NCBI GenBank assembly: GCA_965229625.1
Contig: CBDDJJ010000001.1
Location: forward strand, 744,001 to 808,000
Reading direction: 5' to 3'
DNA length: 64,000 nt
Origin: JANQIO01 sp965229625
Lineage (GTDB): Bacteria; Pseudomonadota; Gammaproteobacteria; Pseudomonadales; Halieaceae
Part shown: piece by piece, positions 8,272 to 17,107 of the stretch
How the letters are laid out: each line of letters opens with the position of its first letter
Numbering within the stretch: position 1 is the stretch's first letter
Notes under the pieces: generated by a model
Databases searched by the model: none
Told to the model about the DNA's origin: nothing
What the model saw: the letters and a program-made list of their open reading frames with translations, nothing else
Translations under genes and position numbers: made by a program

Positions 8272-9279
8272 TTGAGATCTGACTACTGGCTGATACTGGT
8301 CGCCTGGCTGCTCTATGTCGCGGCGGAAACCCTGTTCTTTCCCTTTTTCGCCCCGGCTGAATGGGGCGTCCCGCTGGATGCACAGGCACTGTTTTCACCC
8401 AGCTACTACGCGCTGATCGCCCTGTTTATCGCCTTCCCCCTCGCCAACAGGTTGCTGACCCGGCAGAGCTACAGCGGTTTCGCCGTCACCGCCCTGCTGG
8501 TACTGGCGGCCTCATCGGTCGCGCTGGAATGCGTACTGGAACCGCTGCTGTTTGGCAGCAAGATCATTCTTGCCGCCACATATCTCAGTTTTATCGAGGG
8601 AGCCACGATCACTCTGCTGTTTACCGCGCTGAGGCTGATGACCAACCGGCGAAGGAACGAGCACAGAATCATGGAACTGCAGAAGGCAAGCGCAGAGGCT
8701 GAACTGCAGTACCTCAAAGGCCAGATCAACCCGCACGTGTTGTTTAATGCGCTCAACAACATCTACTCTCACGCGCTGCACAACTCGGAAAAAACACCCG
8801 ACCTGATCCTCAAGCTCGCTGACATGTTGCGCTATATGATTTACGACTGCGACGGTGACAGGGTGCCCTTGGAGAAAGAAGTCAGCTTTCTGTCAGACTA
8901 TGTGGAGATACAGAAACTGGCGCTCGAGGGGCGCGGCTCCGTGGACTACTGCTTTCACGGCACCGCTGAGGGCAAACACATTGCTCCTTTCCTGTTGATA
9001 CCCTTTGTCGAAAATTGCTTCAAGCACAGCCTGGATACCATGGAGCGCAGCATGCTTATCAACATCGAACTCAAAGCTGCCGACGGCCGCGTGCAGCTGG
9101 CATGCAGCAACAGCTTCGACGAGGCAGCGCACCGCCCGCCCGCAAGGCAAGATTCCGGAATCGGCCTGGCCAATGCGAGGCGGCGACTAGAGCTGCTGTT
9201 CGGTGACAATTTCAAGCTCGATGCCTACCCGCGCGACGGCGTGTTCCACGTCAGCCTTGACGTGCCGGTACTGCAATGA
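8272..9279 (+). CDS. LytS/YehU-type sensor histidine kinase
   Basis: 335 residues. The N-terminal third has several membrane helices (YWLILVAWLLYVAAETLFF to TLLFTALRLM). A short coiled coil then leads to the His_kinase domain of the LytS group, with the phosphoacceptor histidine in INPHVLFNALNNIYSHAL, the N-box in LIPFVENCFKHS and a G-box in DSGIGLANARRRLELLFG. Its stop overlaps the next gene's start by four bases, and that gene is a LytTR response regulator, so the two form a standard pair. The start must be the TTG at 8272, since an in-frame stop (TGA) immediately precedes it and no ATG occurs before the first helix. The ribosome binding site is weak. Confidence 0.88.
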   Translation: MRSDYWLILVAWLLYVAAETLFFPFFAPAEWGVPLDAQALFSPSYYALIALFIAFPLANRLLTRQSYSGFAVTALLVLAASSVALECVLEPLLFGSKIILAATYLSFIEGATITLLFTALRLMTNRRRNEHRIMELQKASAEAELQYLKGQINPHVLFNALNNIYSHALHNSEKTPDLILKLADMLRYMIYDCDGDRVPLEKEVSFLSDYVEIQKLALEGRGSVDYCFHGTAEGKHIAPFLLIPFVENCFKHSLDTMERSMLINIELKAADGRVQLACSNSFDEAAHRPPARQDSGIGLANARRRLELLFGDNFKLDAYPRDGVFHVSLDVPVLQ

Positions 9280-9980
9280 AGACCTTGAGAAGCGCCATTC
9301 TCGAGGATCAGCATCACGCGCAAAAAATCCTCCAGACCTACATCCGGGACGCGGACTATCTGGAGCTGGTGGGCACCTATAGTTCTGCCTCCGAAGCCGC
9401 CGCCGCCCTGCCATCCGCAGGCATCGATTTGCTGTTCCTTGACCTGCACCTTCCAAAGATGGACGGCTTTGCTTTCCTGGCTACATTGCACCAACCCCCC
9501 CTGGTCATCGTCACCACGGCAGACGAACGCCAGGCTCTGGATGGCTATACCCACAACGTGGTGGATTACCTGCTCAAGCCCTTCTCGTTCGAGCGTTTCC
9601 TGCAGGCCGTTACCAAGGCGAGGGGGCAGTTACATGCCGCCTCGGCGATATCAGTTAGCAACGATCAGCACCAGGATCTTTTTATAAAGAGTTCGGGAGA
9701 GATTCGGCGTGTTCCGGTCGAGCAGATTCAGTACATCAGGTCTGACGGTGACTACGTCGTTGTTGTTACAGGTGATCGCAAGTACTACTTTGCGCGCTCA
9801 CTGCAGTCTTTGCTGGCAGAGCTTCCGCAGCACCTGTTCGCACGTGTGCATCGGTCCTATATCGTGAATCTGCGGTCCATATCCCGCATCGTCGGTCCCG
9901 ATATCTATATTGGAGACACAACGGTGCCTATCGGCCGCAGTTATAGGGACCAGTTTTTGTCGCGTATTAGCGCTGGCTAG
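9276..9980 (+). CDS. LytTR-family response regulator
   Basis: 234 residues. The receiver domain covers about residues 1-120, with the phosphorylated aspartate in LLFLDLHLPKMDGF, the threonine in VIVTTADE and the lysine in DYLLKPFSF. The LytTR DNA-binding domain follows (DLFIKSSGEIRRVPVEQIQY, then RVHRSYIVNLRSISRIV). It is encoded in an overlap with the sensor kinase gene. Such regulators bind direct repeats near promoters; a plausible target is the divergent TonB receptor operon, by position only. Confidence 0.92.
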   Translation: MKTLRSAILEDQHHAQKILQTYIRDADYLELVGTYSSASEAAAALPSAGIDLLFLDLHLPKMDGFAFLATLHQPPLVIVTTADERQALDGYTHNVVDYLLKPFSFERFLQAVTKARGQLHAASAISVSNDQHQDLFIKSSGEIRRVPVEQIQYIRSDGDYVVVVTGDRKYYFARSLQSLLAELPQHLFARVHRSYIVNLRSISRIVGPDIYIGDTTVPIGRSYRDQFLSRISAG

Positions 9981-10035
9981 CGACACCGGCATGACGGTGT
10001 TGGCCAATAGGTGACACCGAGATGTGCCCAGGAGT

Positions 10036-10497
10036 CTAGTAGTGCGCCAGCCGCCGGAAGATGCGGACGGCGATTTCCTCCGCCGCCAGCATCAACACCA
10101 CGACACCGATGAACGCGACAACGCCATGCAGGGGGCCGTGGAAGTCCACGCTGTCACCAAAGACAAAGTCTATCGCACCGAGCATCACGAACTTGGAACC
10201 AAACAGGATGAGCCAGGCACTGAAATAGCGCAGTCCTTTGGCCATCGCGCCACTCTTGCCCTTGAAGAAACCGGCCACCCAATGCTCGAGCGTAAGCGTG
10301 ACCTTCAGCAGCACCTGCAGGAGTATGGCCGCCAGCAGTGACACCGTGAATGAGGTGATGGATACCCAGGGCCAGTACTCCTCGCACAGATTGAGTACCG
10401 TCATATCGATAAGCACGGCAAGCAGGTAGCGGCTATAGAGTCGCTGGGAGGTGCTCAGGTTGTCCGTCAGGGCAACACCGGGGATTTCCTGGGTCAT
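10036..10497 (-). CDS. Small integral membrane protein, function unknown
   Basis: 153 residues from the ATG at 10497 (MTQEIPGVALTDNLS). The frame is open to 10632, but the extra part overlaps the divergent gene and reads as spacer. Four hydrophobic segments are visible, beginning with YLLAVLIDMTVLNL, SFTVSLLAAILLQVLLKVTL, LILFGSKFVMLGAIDFVFG and VVAFIGVVVLMLAAEEIAV, with acidic residues inside or near helices (EEYWPW, AAEEIA). I recognise no family. No good ribosome binding site precedes the ATG. It converges with the LytTR gene and diverges from the SRPBCC gene. Confidence 0.65.
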   Translation of the reverse strand: MTQEIPGVALTDNLSTSQRLYSRYLLAVLIDMTVLNLCEEYWPWVSITSFTVSLLAAILLQVLLKVTLTLEHWVAGFFKGKSGAMAKGLRYFSAWLILFGSKFVMLGAIDFVFGDSVDFHGPLHGVVAFIGVVVLMLAAEEIAVRIFRRLAHY

Positions 10498-10612
10498 GAA
10501 TGTGGATCGCCAACTGGAGTGTCGCGCAGGTATAGCAGACCTGTCCCGAGTTGGCATCCATTTCGACAAGATTCCGCTGGCGAGATGTGCTGTTGCTGAC
10601 AATACTTCTGCT

Positions 10613-11116
10613 ATGGCTCGACGTTTCTCCATCCACTCCGACCTCGCTGTTCACCCGGACGAACTCTGGGACCATGCCGTGAGCCCGGTAGATGTCAATG
10701 CCGAACTGCGGCCCCTGCTCAGCATGAGCTTTCCCGATGGCGTCGAGGATATTACCGCCGGCTGGGAGCCGGGCCGATTCAGGTTTCGTAGCTGGATTCT
10801 GCTGGGAGGTGTAATACCGGTGGAGTATGACGACATCGCCTTTGCCGAGGTGCTGCCCGGTAGCTCCTTTTGTGAAACCTCGACCCTGGCCAGCCAGTCA
10901 TTGTGGACCCACGAGCGAGTCGTCGAACCGCTGCCTGGCGGCGCCAGGATCAGCGACCAACTGACTTTTGCCAGCCGTTTGTCGCTGCTTGAGCCGCTAT
11001 ACGGCTGGGTGTTTCGCTGGGTGTTCCAGTGGCGCCATCACAACCTGAGGCGACGCTACGGTAACCTGGTTGCCGGCGCGGCGCACCGTCAAACCATTCC
11101 TATCGTTGAGGTCTGA
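10613..11116 (+). CDS. SRPBCC (START/Bet v 1-like) family protein
   Basis: 167 residues from the ATG at 10613. It opens with the pattern of polyketide-cyclase-like SRPBCC proteins (RRFSIHSDLAVHPDELWDHA), followed by alternating strands and a long C-terminal helix (FRWVFQWRHHNLRRRYGNL). The fold makes a hydrophobic pocket for lipids or other ligands; no specific role can be assigned. An upstream in-frame extension to 10451 overlaps the divergent gene and is unlikely to be translated. The next gene begins two bases after its stop, so they form an operon. Confidence 0.75.
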   Translation: MARRFSIHSDLAVHPDELWDHAVSPVDVNAELRPLLSMSFPDGVEDITAGWEPGRFRFRSWILLGGVIPVEYDDIAFAEVLPGSSFCETSTLASQSLWTHERVVEPLPGGARISDQLTFASRLSLLEPLYGWVFRWVFQWRHHNLRRRYGNLVAGAAHRQTIPIVEV

Positions 11117-11118
11117 AC

Positions 11119-11619
11119 ATGGCACTCAAACCTTCACTTGAACACCTGTTGGACGAACGCCGCATCGCCACCATGACCACCTATGACGCGGACGGTCTGC
11201 CCCATGTAACCGCCGTCTGGTTCCTCTGGGAAGACGGTGCGCTCTACGTCAATACCAGCGCCCAGACCAGCAAGGGCCGCAACCTGCTGCGCGACCCGCG
11301 CACGGCTATCTGTATCGATTCGCGAGAGCTGGGTAAGGAAGCCGGCATCAGCGCCTGCGGGACGGCAGAGTTGCTCACCGGTGAGGCGGCCGCGCAGATC
11401 GCCCCCCGCGTGAACGGCAAGTACCTCACCGACAAAGCGATGCAGGATCCGGTGATGGGGCCGGCTTTCGAGGCGATGTCAGACCTTGTCGTGAAGCTGG
11501 TGCCGGAGCGCTGGATCTCGTGGGACATGGAAGCCCTGGGCGAGGAAATGTTTGCCGCGTTCGACGGGGACGACGCGGAATTCAACGAGGCAGATTACTT
11601 CCACCCCGTCCTGCCCTGA
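11119..11619 (+). CDS. Pyridoxamine 5'-phosphate oxidase-fold protein (PPOX, F420/flavin type)
   Basis: 166 residues with the split-barrel pattern of the TIGR03618-like PPOX group: LDERRIATMTTYDADGLPHV, TAVWFLWEDGALYVNTSA, KGRNLLRDPRTAICID. The C-terminus WISWDM is typical of the family. These proteins bind FMN or F420 and reduce or oxidise small substrates, or act as general flavin reductases. It sits directly behind the SRPBCC gene and converges with the nitroreductase gene, only 18 bases away. Confidence 0.82.
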   Translation: MALKPSLEHLLDERRIATMTTYDADGLPHVTAVWFLWEDGALYVNTSAQTSKGRNLLRDPRTAICIDSRELGKEAGISACGTAELLTGEAAAQIAPRVNGKYLTDKAMQDPVMGPAFEAMSDLVVKLVPERWISWDMEALGEEMFAAFDGDDAEFNEADYFHPVLP

Positions 11620-11637
11620 GGTCTCGAGTGGCTGGGG

Positions 11638-12348
11638 CTATATCCCGGGAAATGCGCCGTGAAAATGAGTGATATCCAACAGGTCGGCCCGCTCAGTGCG
11701 GCAACGGTTGGACAGGTGTTCCACATCCTCATAACCGAATGAAATCCCGAACAGCAGTCGATTGGCGGGGTCAATCTCCAGCACATCGCGTACCTGTCCA
11801 GCCATAAAGCTCAACGCGGTCTGCGGGCAGCAGGCCAGGCCGTGCGCCACCATGGACAACATCAGGGTCTGGGCGTACATGCCGAGGTCACAGGCCTCGC
11901 GTAACCCGAAAGGCTCGGGCAGGAACAGAAATGCCACGTGCGGGGCGTCGAAGAAGGTGAAATTGCGCATGAAGGCTACATTGCGTTTGTCCTTCTCTTC
12001 GCGAGTGATGCCCATCGCGCTGTAGAGCGCTTCTGCGGAGGCGTACTGACGCTCCTTGTAGACACCGTCGTACTTGCCGTCGTAAGGGAAGTCCATCGTG
12101 AACTCGCCCTTCATAAAGGCCTCCGGCAGCTTCTGGCGAAGCTCCTCCACTTTGTCACCCGAAGCCACATGGGTCTGCCAGGGCTGTGTGTTGCAGTTGG
12201 AAGGTGCTCTCAGTGCCGCGCCAAATACCTGATCCAGCAGCGCCTGGGGAACCGGGTCGGATTTGAAGCCACGGGCGGATTTTCGGGCATCGACTAGCTG
12301 GGTGAACACAGCGGCGACATCAACGCCGGCAGCTACGGGGTCTTGCAT
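11638..12348 (-). CDS. Nitroreductase-family flavoprotein
   Basis: 236 residues. The FMN-binding start VDARKSARGFKSDPVPQALL and the segment RAPSNCNTQPWQTHV are typical of the nitroreductase family. The C-terminal half (LMLSMVAHGLACCPQTALSF, then FGISFGYED) forms the rest of the flavin site. Members reduce nitro groups, enones or quinones with NAD(P)H. It is the last gene of the leftward CoA-thioester cluster, 51 bases after the crotonase gene, so an enone or other pathway intermediate is a reasonable substrate guess. Confidence 0.88.
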   Translation of the reverse strand: MQDPVAAGVDVAAVFTQLVDARKSARGFKSDPVPQALLDQVFGAALRAPSNCNTQPWQTHVASGDKVEELRQKLPEAFMKGEFTMDFPYDGKYDGVYKERQYASAEALYSAMGITREEKDKRNVAFMRNFTFFDAPHVAFLFLPEPFGLREACDLGMYAQTLMLSMVAHGLACCPQTALSFMAGQVRDVLEIDPANRLLFGISFGYEDVEHLSNRCRTERADLLDITHFHGAFPGI

Positions 12349-12399
12349 GAATCAGTCTCTCATGTGGAACGGGGGCTGGGTTGCGCGGTAATGGTACCG

Positions 12400-13218
12400 C
12401 TACTCGCCCTTGAAGACAGCCTTGCGCTTCTCCTTGAAGGCGCGCATTCCCTCTTTTGCATCAGCCGACGCAAACACCGGCCCGGCGAGGACATCCGATG
12501 CGGCCATGGCAGCAGCTTCTTGCATATCTTCCTGTTGTTCGCGCAGAGAGCGAGTGATGGCAGTAATGGCCAGCGGCGCGTTTTCACACAGGCGCGCGGC
12601 CAGTTTGCGCGCTTCGGCAAGGCTCTCACCCTTTGGCACCACCCGGTTGATCAGTCCGTACTGCAGGGCCTGCTGCGCCGAGATCGTCTCTCCCAGCAGC
12701 AGCATTTCCGCCGCCAGGCAGTAGGGAATCTGGCGCCGCAATCGCACCGTGGAGCCCCCCATCGGGTACAGGCCGCGAGCCACCTCCGTGACGCCGAACG
12801 TGGCATCCTCGGCACCGACCCGGATGTCCGTACCCTGCAATATCTCGGTCCCGCCTGCGAGAGCGTAGCCCTCCACCGCCAGGATGATCGGCTTGCCGGG
12901 GCGGTTGTCACGCAACAGAGCTTGCCAGTGCACATTGGGCACTTCAGCCATCACCGCCATAAACTCTTCGGTGGCCTGCTGGTTGCCATCGGCACCGGCC
13001 TTGAGGTCCATCCCCGCGCAGAACGTGTCGCCGACGGCAGTGAGAATGGCGCAAAGCAGGCTGTCGTCCTGGTCCAGCAGGCGCCATGCGCGGTACATGC
13101 CGAGCAGCATCTCCGGGGTAAAAGCGTTCCTCGCCTCGGGCCGATTGAGGGTAACGGTGAGTACCGGTCCGTCTCGCTCAACAATGCAATTGGCCGTACT
13201 GATGTCGAGTTCAGGCAT
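12400..13218 (-). CDS. Crotonase-family enoyl-CoA hydratase
   Basis: 272 residues. The start VLTVTLNRPEARNAFTPEML and the oxyanion segment GDTFCAGMDLKAGAD are standard. Both catalytic glutamates are present, in ALAGGTEIL and in FGVTEVARGLYPMGG, so hydration of an enoyl-CoA is likely. It lies five bases after the acyl-CoA synthetase gene in the same operon and would act after acyl activation and dehydrogenation. No acyl-CoA dehydrogenase is in the cluster, so that step must be encoded elsewhere. Confidence 0.88.
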   Translation of the reverse strand: MPELDISTANCIVERDGPVLTVTLNRPEARNAFTPEMLLGMYRAWRLLDQDDSLLCAILTAVGDTFCAGMDLKAGADGNQQATEEFMAVMAEVPNVHWQALLRDNRPGKPIILAVEGYALAGGTEILQGTDIRVGAEDATFGVTEVARGLYPMGGSTVRLRRQIPYCLAAEMLLLGETISAQQALQYGLINRVVPKGESLAEARKLAARLCENAPLAITAITRSLREQQEDMQEAAAMAASDVLAGPVFASADAKEGMRAFKEKRKAVFKGE

Positions 13219-13223
13219 GGTGT

Positions 13224-14855
13224 TCAGCTCGCCAGGTAGTCACCCGACAGGGCCAGTTCGCGGGCCTTCGGATAAGCAGGTTTACCGCTGGGTGCGCGGG
13301 GAATCTCGCCGACCAGGTGCAATTCGCGAGGCACCTTGTAGCCGGCGACATGTTGCCGGGCGGCCTCCTGCAGCGCGTCCAGGGTTAACTCTTCACCCTC
13401 CCGTACTGCCACGACGGCGGTCACCTTGCTGCCGTAGCGTTCGTCGGGAGTATCAACCACCAGGCAGTCGAACACAGCCGGGTGGGTCTTGAGGGCTTCT
13501 TCCACCTCTTCAGGGTAAATCTTTTCACCACCGGAGTTGATGCAGTTGCTGCCGCGGCCATAGACGGTAATCGAACCATCCTCTTCCAGGCGCGCCACAT
13601 CGCCGGTCAGCAGCCAGACCTGGCCCTCAACCTCCACGAACGTCTCCACGGTCTTGGCCGGGTCGTTGTAGTAGCCCACCGGGATGTAACCGGATCGGGC
13701 GAATATGCCCTCCTCACCCGGCGCTGCCAGGTGATAGCCACTCGCCTCTCCGCTCCCCTCCACTACCACAACATTCATGAACTCCGAGGGTGTCACATTG
13801 CCGAGGCCCTTGGCTTCGCCTTTCTTCTCGCCGGAGTCAAAGCCCATGTTGCCGGACTCGGAGGAGCCAAAGGAATTGGTGATGAAGCAGTTGGGAAAAT
13901 GCTGTTTGAACGCCTCCTGTTTGGAGACCGAAAAGACCGCGCCGCCAGAGCCGATATTGAAGATCGAACTCAGCTCCCAACGCCCCGGGTTGGCGGCCAG
14001 TGCATCCAGCAGCGGAATGGCCATGGCATCGCCGACAATTGTCAGGGAATTCACCTTCTCGCGCTCGACGATGTCCCACACCTGCTCGCCGTCAAGGTGG
14101 CGGTTGGGGTTCAGCACCACAGTATTGCCCGCCAGGAGCTGGATGCAGGCATACCACCAGCAGGCGCCGTGCATCAGCGGCGCCAGCGCCATGCCAACGA
14201 TGGGGAAGTCCGCCACGCGGCCCGCTATCTGCTCGGGTTCGGTGACCGGTCCGTCCGGGTGGAACCAGCCGCCACCGCCGAGTGCCGCATAGAACAGATT
14301 CTTGTGTGGCCACATCACGCCCTTCGGCATGCCGGTGGTGCCGCCTGTATAGAGCAGAAACAGGTCATCGTCCCGACGGGGACCGAAGTTTCGCGCTACC
14401 GATTGTCCGCCAAGTGCAGCCTCGTATTCCGTGTCCTGGGCCTGATCTGCGCTGCTGCCGTCTTCCACGCAAACCAGGGTATGTACGCCCGTATCCGGTA
14501 GTTCAGCAATGAGCGGCGCGAATTCCCGATGATGGATACAGGCCGCCAGGTCCGCGTTATCGAAGATATAGGCCAGCTCATCTGCCACATAGCGGTAGTT
14601 GACGTTGATCGGCACGGCCCGCAGCTTGAAGCAGGCCATCATGCTTTCCAGGTATTCGTTGCAGTTGTAGAGATACAAACCGACGTGATCACCTGGCCCG
14701 ACCCCACGGCTACCCAGGAAATGGGCGAGCTGGTTGGCGCGCTGCTCCAGCTCGGCATAACTGGCACGATCCTCGCCACACACCAGGGCGGCGCGCTCCG
14801 GGACCGCATCTGCCACCATCTCGAACAGGTCAGCGAGGTTGAAAGCCTTACTCAT
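13224..14855 (-). CDS. Acyl-CoA synthetase (AMP-forming)
   Basis: 543 residues of the ANL superfamily. The ATP-binding motif is LLYTGGTTGMPKGVMWPHKN, the adenylate-binding region holds ITNSFGSSESGNMGF, the hinge is LLTGDVARLEEDGSITVYGRG, and the C-terminal lysine motif is in RAPSGKPAYPKARE. The part INSGGEKIYPEEVEEALKTH is typical of fatty- and steroid-acid CoA ligases. It activates a carboxylic acid to its CoA ester, the entry step for this cluster. The start at 14855 gives the usual N-terminus (FNLADLFEMVADAVPERAAL). Confidence 0.92.
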   Translation of the reverse strand: MSKAFNLADLFEMVADAVPERAALVCGEDRASYAELEQRANQLAHFLGSRGVGPGDHVGLYLYNCNEYLESMMACFKLRAVPINVNYRYVADELAYIFDNADLAACIHHREFAPLIAELPDTGVHTLVCVEDGSSADQAQDTEYEAALGGQSVARNFGPRRDDDLFLLYTGGTTGMPKGVMWPHKNLFYAALGGGGWFHPDGPVTEPEQIAGRVADFPIVGMALAPLMHGACWWYACIQLLAGNTVVLNPNRHLDGEQVWDIVEREKVNSLTIVGDAMAIPLLDALAANPGRWELSSIFNIGSGGAVFSVSKQEAFKQHFPNCFITNSFGSSESGNMGFDSGEKKGEAKGLGNVTPSEFMNVVVVEGSGEASGYHLAAPGEEGIFARSGYIPVGYYNDPAKTVETFVEVEGQVWLLTGDVARLEEDGSITVYGRGSNCINSGGEKIYPEEVEEALKTHPAVFDCLVVDTPDERYGSKVTAVVAVREGEELTLDALQEAARQHVAGYKVPRELHLVGEIPRAPSGKPAYPKARELALSGDYLAS

Positions 14856-14885
14856 GCTGCGCAGATCCTCACAATGGAATTGAGC

Positions 14886-16046
14886 TCAGGCCTGGTCGGC
14901 GCTGACCACCCACATCGCATAGAACTGGGCACCACCGCCATAGGCATGACCCAGCGCCATGCGGGCGCCGTCAACCTGGTGGTCGCCAGCATCACCGCGC
15001 ACCTGCCGAGCGGACTCGGCAAAGCGAATCATGCCCGAGGCGCCGATGGGATTAGACGATAACACCCCGCCCGAGCAATTCCAGGGAATGTCGCCGCTTT
15101 CATCCAGCGACGTCGCGCCCTCCATGGTGAGTTTCCAGCCCTCGCCTTCCTCCGCGAACCCCAGGTTCTCCAGCCACATGGGTTCGTACCATGAAAACGG
15201 CACATAGACTTCGGCACAGTCCAGTTCCTTGCGTGGATTGCTGATACCCGCCTGGCCGTATACATCTGCGGCACAGTCCCGGCCCGCCTGTGGGTTGGCC
15301 TCGTCACGGCCGGCGTACATGGTGGGCTCGGAACGCATGGCGCCTCCGCGAATCCACACCGGTGGCCGAGGACCCTGCTTCGCGAACGCCTCGTCGGCAA
15401 TCACCATGGCACAGGCGCCGTCTGAAGACGGGCAGCTTTCAAGGAAGCGAATCGGGTCCCAGAGCATCGGGGACTCCTCCACTTCCTTCATCGTGATATC
15501 CGGCATCTGCAGGTGATTCAGCGGGTTGCGCGCGCCGTGCAGGCGATCCTTGACTGCGACCTTGATCCCGGTGTCCCAGGGCGCACCGCTACGGCGCATA
15601 TACTCACGCATAATCGGCGCGAAGTAGCCACCGGCACCGGCATTGAGGTGGGGCGAGAAAGGCTGCGGGTTGGACAAGGCCCACATGGCGTTGGATTCAG
15701 ACTGCTTCTCGAAGGTAACCGTCAGCACCCGGCGAAAGGTGCCGCTCTGCACATGGGAGGCGGCCACCAGCGCCGTCGAGCCCCCCACCGAGCCCGCGGT
15801 ATGCACCCTCAACATGGGTTTTCCATTGCAACCCAGGGCATCCGCCAGGTACACCTCCGGCATGATCACCCCTTCGAACATATCCGGCGCCTTGCCGATG
15901 ATGACCGCTTCGATGGCGTCCCAGCTCAGGCCCGCGTCGTCCAGCGCATTCTGCGCGGCTTCGCGCACCAGCCCGGCAATCGACACATCGCCGCGCCGCG
16001 CCTTGTAGTGCGTCTGGCCAATACCTGTCACAGCGGCATATTGCAT
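14886..16046 (-). CDS. Thiolase-fold lipid-transfer protein/aldolase-like, without the thiolase cysteine
   Basis: 386 residues with the SCP-x/thiolase fold. The N-terminus (AAVTGIGQTHYKARRGDVSI), the loop GCNGKPMLRVHTAGSVGGST and the C-terminal ALGHAYGGGAQFYAMWVV are typical of the lipid-transfer group. At the place where thiolases have the nucleophilic cysteine the sequence reads HTAGSVGG, so a Claisen-type thiolysis is unlikely. Ltp2 of sterol-degrading actinobacteria has the same feature; it is a retro-aldolase that works with a DUF35 protein. Two DUF35 genes and a second thiolase-fold gene lie directly upstream, and the start overlaps the upstream stop by one base. Aldol cleavage of a hydroxyacyl-CoA is therefore the best guess. 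Confidence 0.82.
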   Translation of the reverse strand: MQYAAVTGIGQTHYKARRGDVSIAGLVREAAQNALDDAGLSWDAIEAVIIGKAPDMFEGVIMPEVYLADALGCNGKPMLRVHTAGSVGGSTALVAASHVQSGTFRRVLTVTFEKQSESNAMWALSNPQPFSPHLNAGAGGYFAPIMREYMRRSGAPWDTGIKVAVKDRLHGARNPLNHLQMPDITMKEVEESPMLWDPIRFLESCPSSDGACAMVIADEAFAKQGPRPPVWIRGGAMRSEPTMYAGRDEANPQAGRDCAADVYGQAGISNPRKELDCAEVYVPFSWYEPMWLENLGFAEEGEGWKLTMEGATSLDESGDIPWNCSGGVLSSNPIGASGMIRFAESARQVRGDAGDHQVDGARMALGHAYGGGAQFYAMWVVSADQA

Positions 16047-17107
16047 CAGGCGGCCTCCAGGACGGCAACGAGGTTGTGCTGCAGGCAGGGCCCGCTGGTG
16101 GCATGCGCCACGCCGCGGCGAATCTCACCCTGCATGATCCGGCGGGCAATCTCACCGACACGGGACAGGCCCGACGCCATCATCAGGTTGCCCGCCAGCA
16201 CACCCCCGGACGGATTGACTACCGTGCTGTCATCCAGGCCCAGGGCCCGTGTCAGGATACTCTCCTGGTGACTGAAGGGTGCATACAGCTCAGCCACTTC
16301 CACGGGACCTGCACCAACCCCCGCCTTGTCGGCAGCCAGCGCAGTCGACGGCGACTGGGTCAGGTCGCGGGCGCCGATATTGTGGGATTCCATCCGGTGG
16401 TCGATGCCGCGTATTACCGCGTATGGCACGCCCCAGGTCTGCGCCTTCTCCAGCGTACAGATCACCATCGCCGAGGCGCCGTCGGAGATCGGGCAGCAGT
16501 CGTGCTTGCGCAGCGGGGCGACCCAGGGTGCTTCCGCCAGTAATTCCTCCACCGTTACATCCCCTGCCAGCTGGGCATGGGGATTGTTGGCACGGGCATT
16601 GGCGCGGGAACGTGCCACGACCGAGGCCATGTCTGCTTCCGTCAACAGCCCCTGCTCCAGTAGCACACGGGCCTGCAGTGCCGCGAGGCTGACCGAGTCC
16701 ACCCACAGGGGTGCCAGGTAATAGGGGTCGAGCTGCTGCGACAATACGGTGGGCAGTTCGCCCGGCGAGGATTTCCCGAAACCGTAGATCAGCGCGGACT
16801 CAGCCTGCCCCATGCTGATCTTGAGCATGGATTCATAGAGGGCCCAGGCCGCGTCCATTTCCACGTGGGATTCCTTGATGGGCGGCACCGCACCCAGCGC
16901 GTCAACACCCATCACAAACGCAAACGCCGCACCCTGCTGGTAATCACAGCTACCTGAGCAAGTGAAGTCCACGTCCTGGGAGTTCTTGAGGCCCACCGCC
17001 TGCAGGGCTGCCTCGATAACCGGCATGACCAGCTCAACCTCGTTGCAGGCCCCCGCATCGCGACGGCAATCAGACTGAACGAAAGAGACAACGGCAATGT
17101 CTTTCAC
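16046..17107 (-). CDS. Second thiolase-fold protein, cysteine-less
   Basis: 353 residues, shorter than normal thiolases (about 390). The family is visible in VVARSRANARANNPHAQL, CCPISDGASAMVICTLEKAQ, VNPSGGVLAGNLMMASGLSR and the closing HATSGPCLQHNLVAVLE. At the nucleophile position the sequence is EMDAAWALYESML, so the catalytic cysteine is absent. It overlaps the DUF35 gene ahead of it (four bases) and the next thiolase-fold gene behind it (one base), which argues for a tightly coupled complex. It may be a partner subunit or an aldolase of its own. Substrate is unknown. Confidence 0.8.
   Translation of the reverse strand: MKDIAVVSFVQSDCRRDAGACNEVELVMPVIEAALQAVGLKNSQDVDFTCSGSCDYQQGAAFAFVMGVDALGAVPPIKESHVEMDAAWALYESMLKISMGQAESALIYGFGKSSPGELPTVLSQQLDPYYLAPLWVDSVSLAALQARVLLEQGLLTEADMASVVARSRANARANNPHAQLAGDVTVEELLAEAPWVAPLRKHDCCPISDGASAMVICTLEKAQTWGVPYAVIRGIDHRMESHNIGARDLTQSPSTALAADKAGVGAGPVEVAELYAPFSHQESILTRALGLDDSTVVNPSGGVLAGNLMMASGLSRVGEIARRIMQGEIRRGVAHATSGPCLQHNLVAVLEAA

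Noticed and set aside
9983..10000. Hairpin ACACCG-GCATGA-CGGTGT after the LytTR gene
   Set aside because: Stem of only six pairs and no T-tract; not enough to call a terminator.
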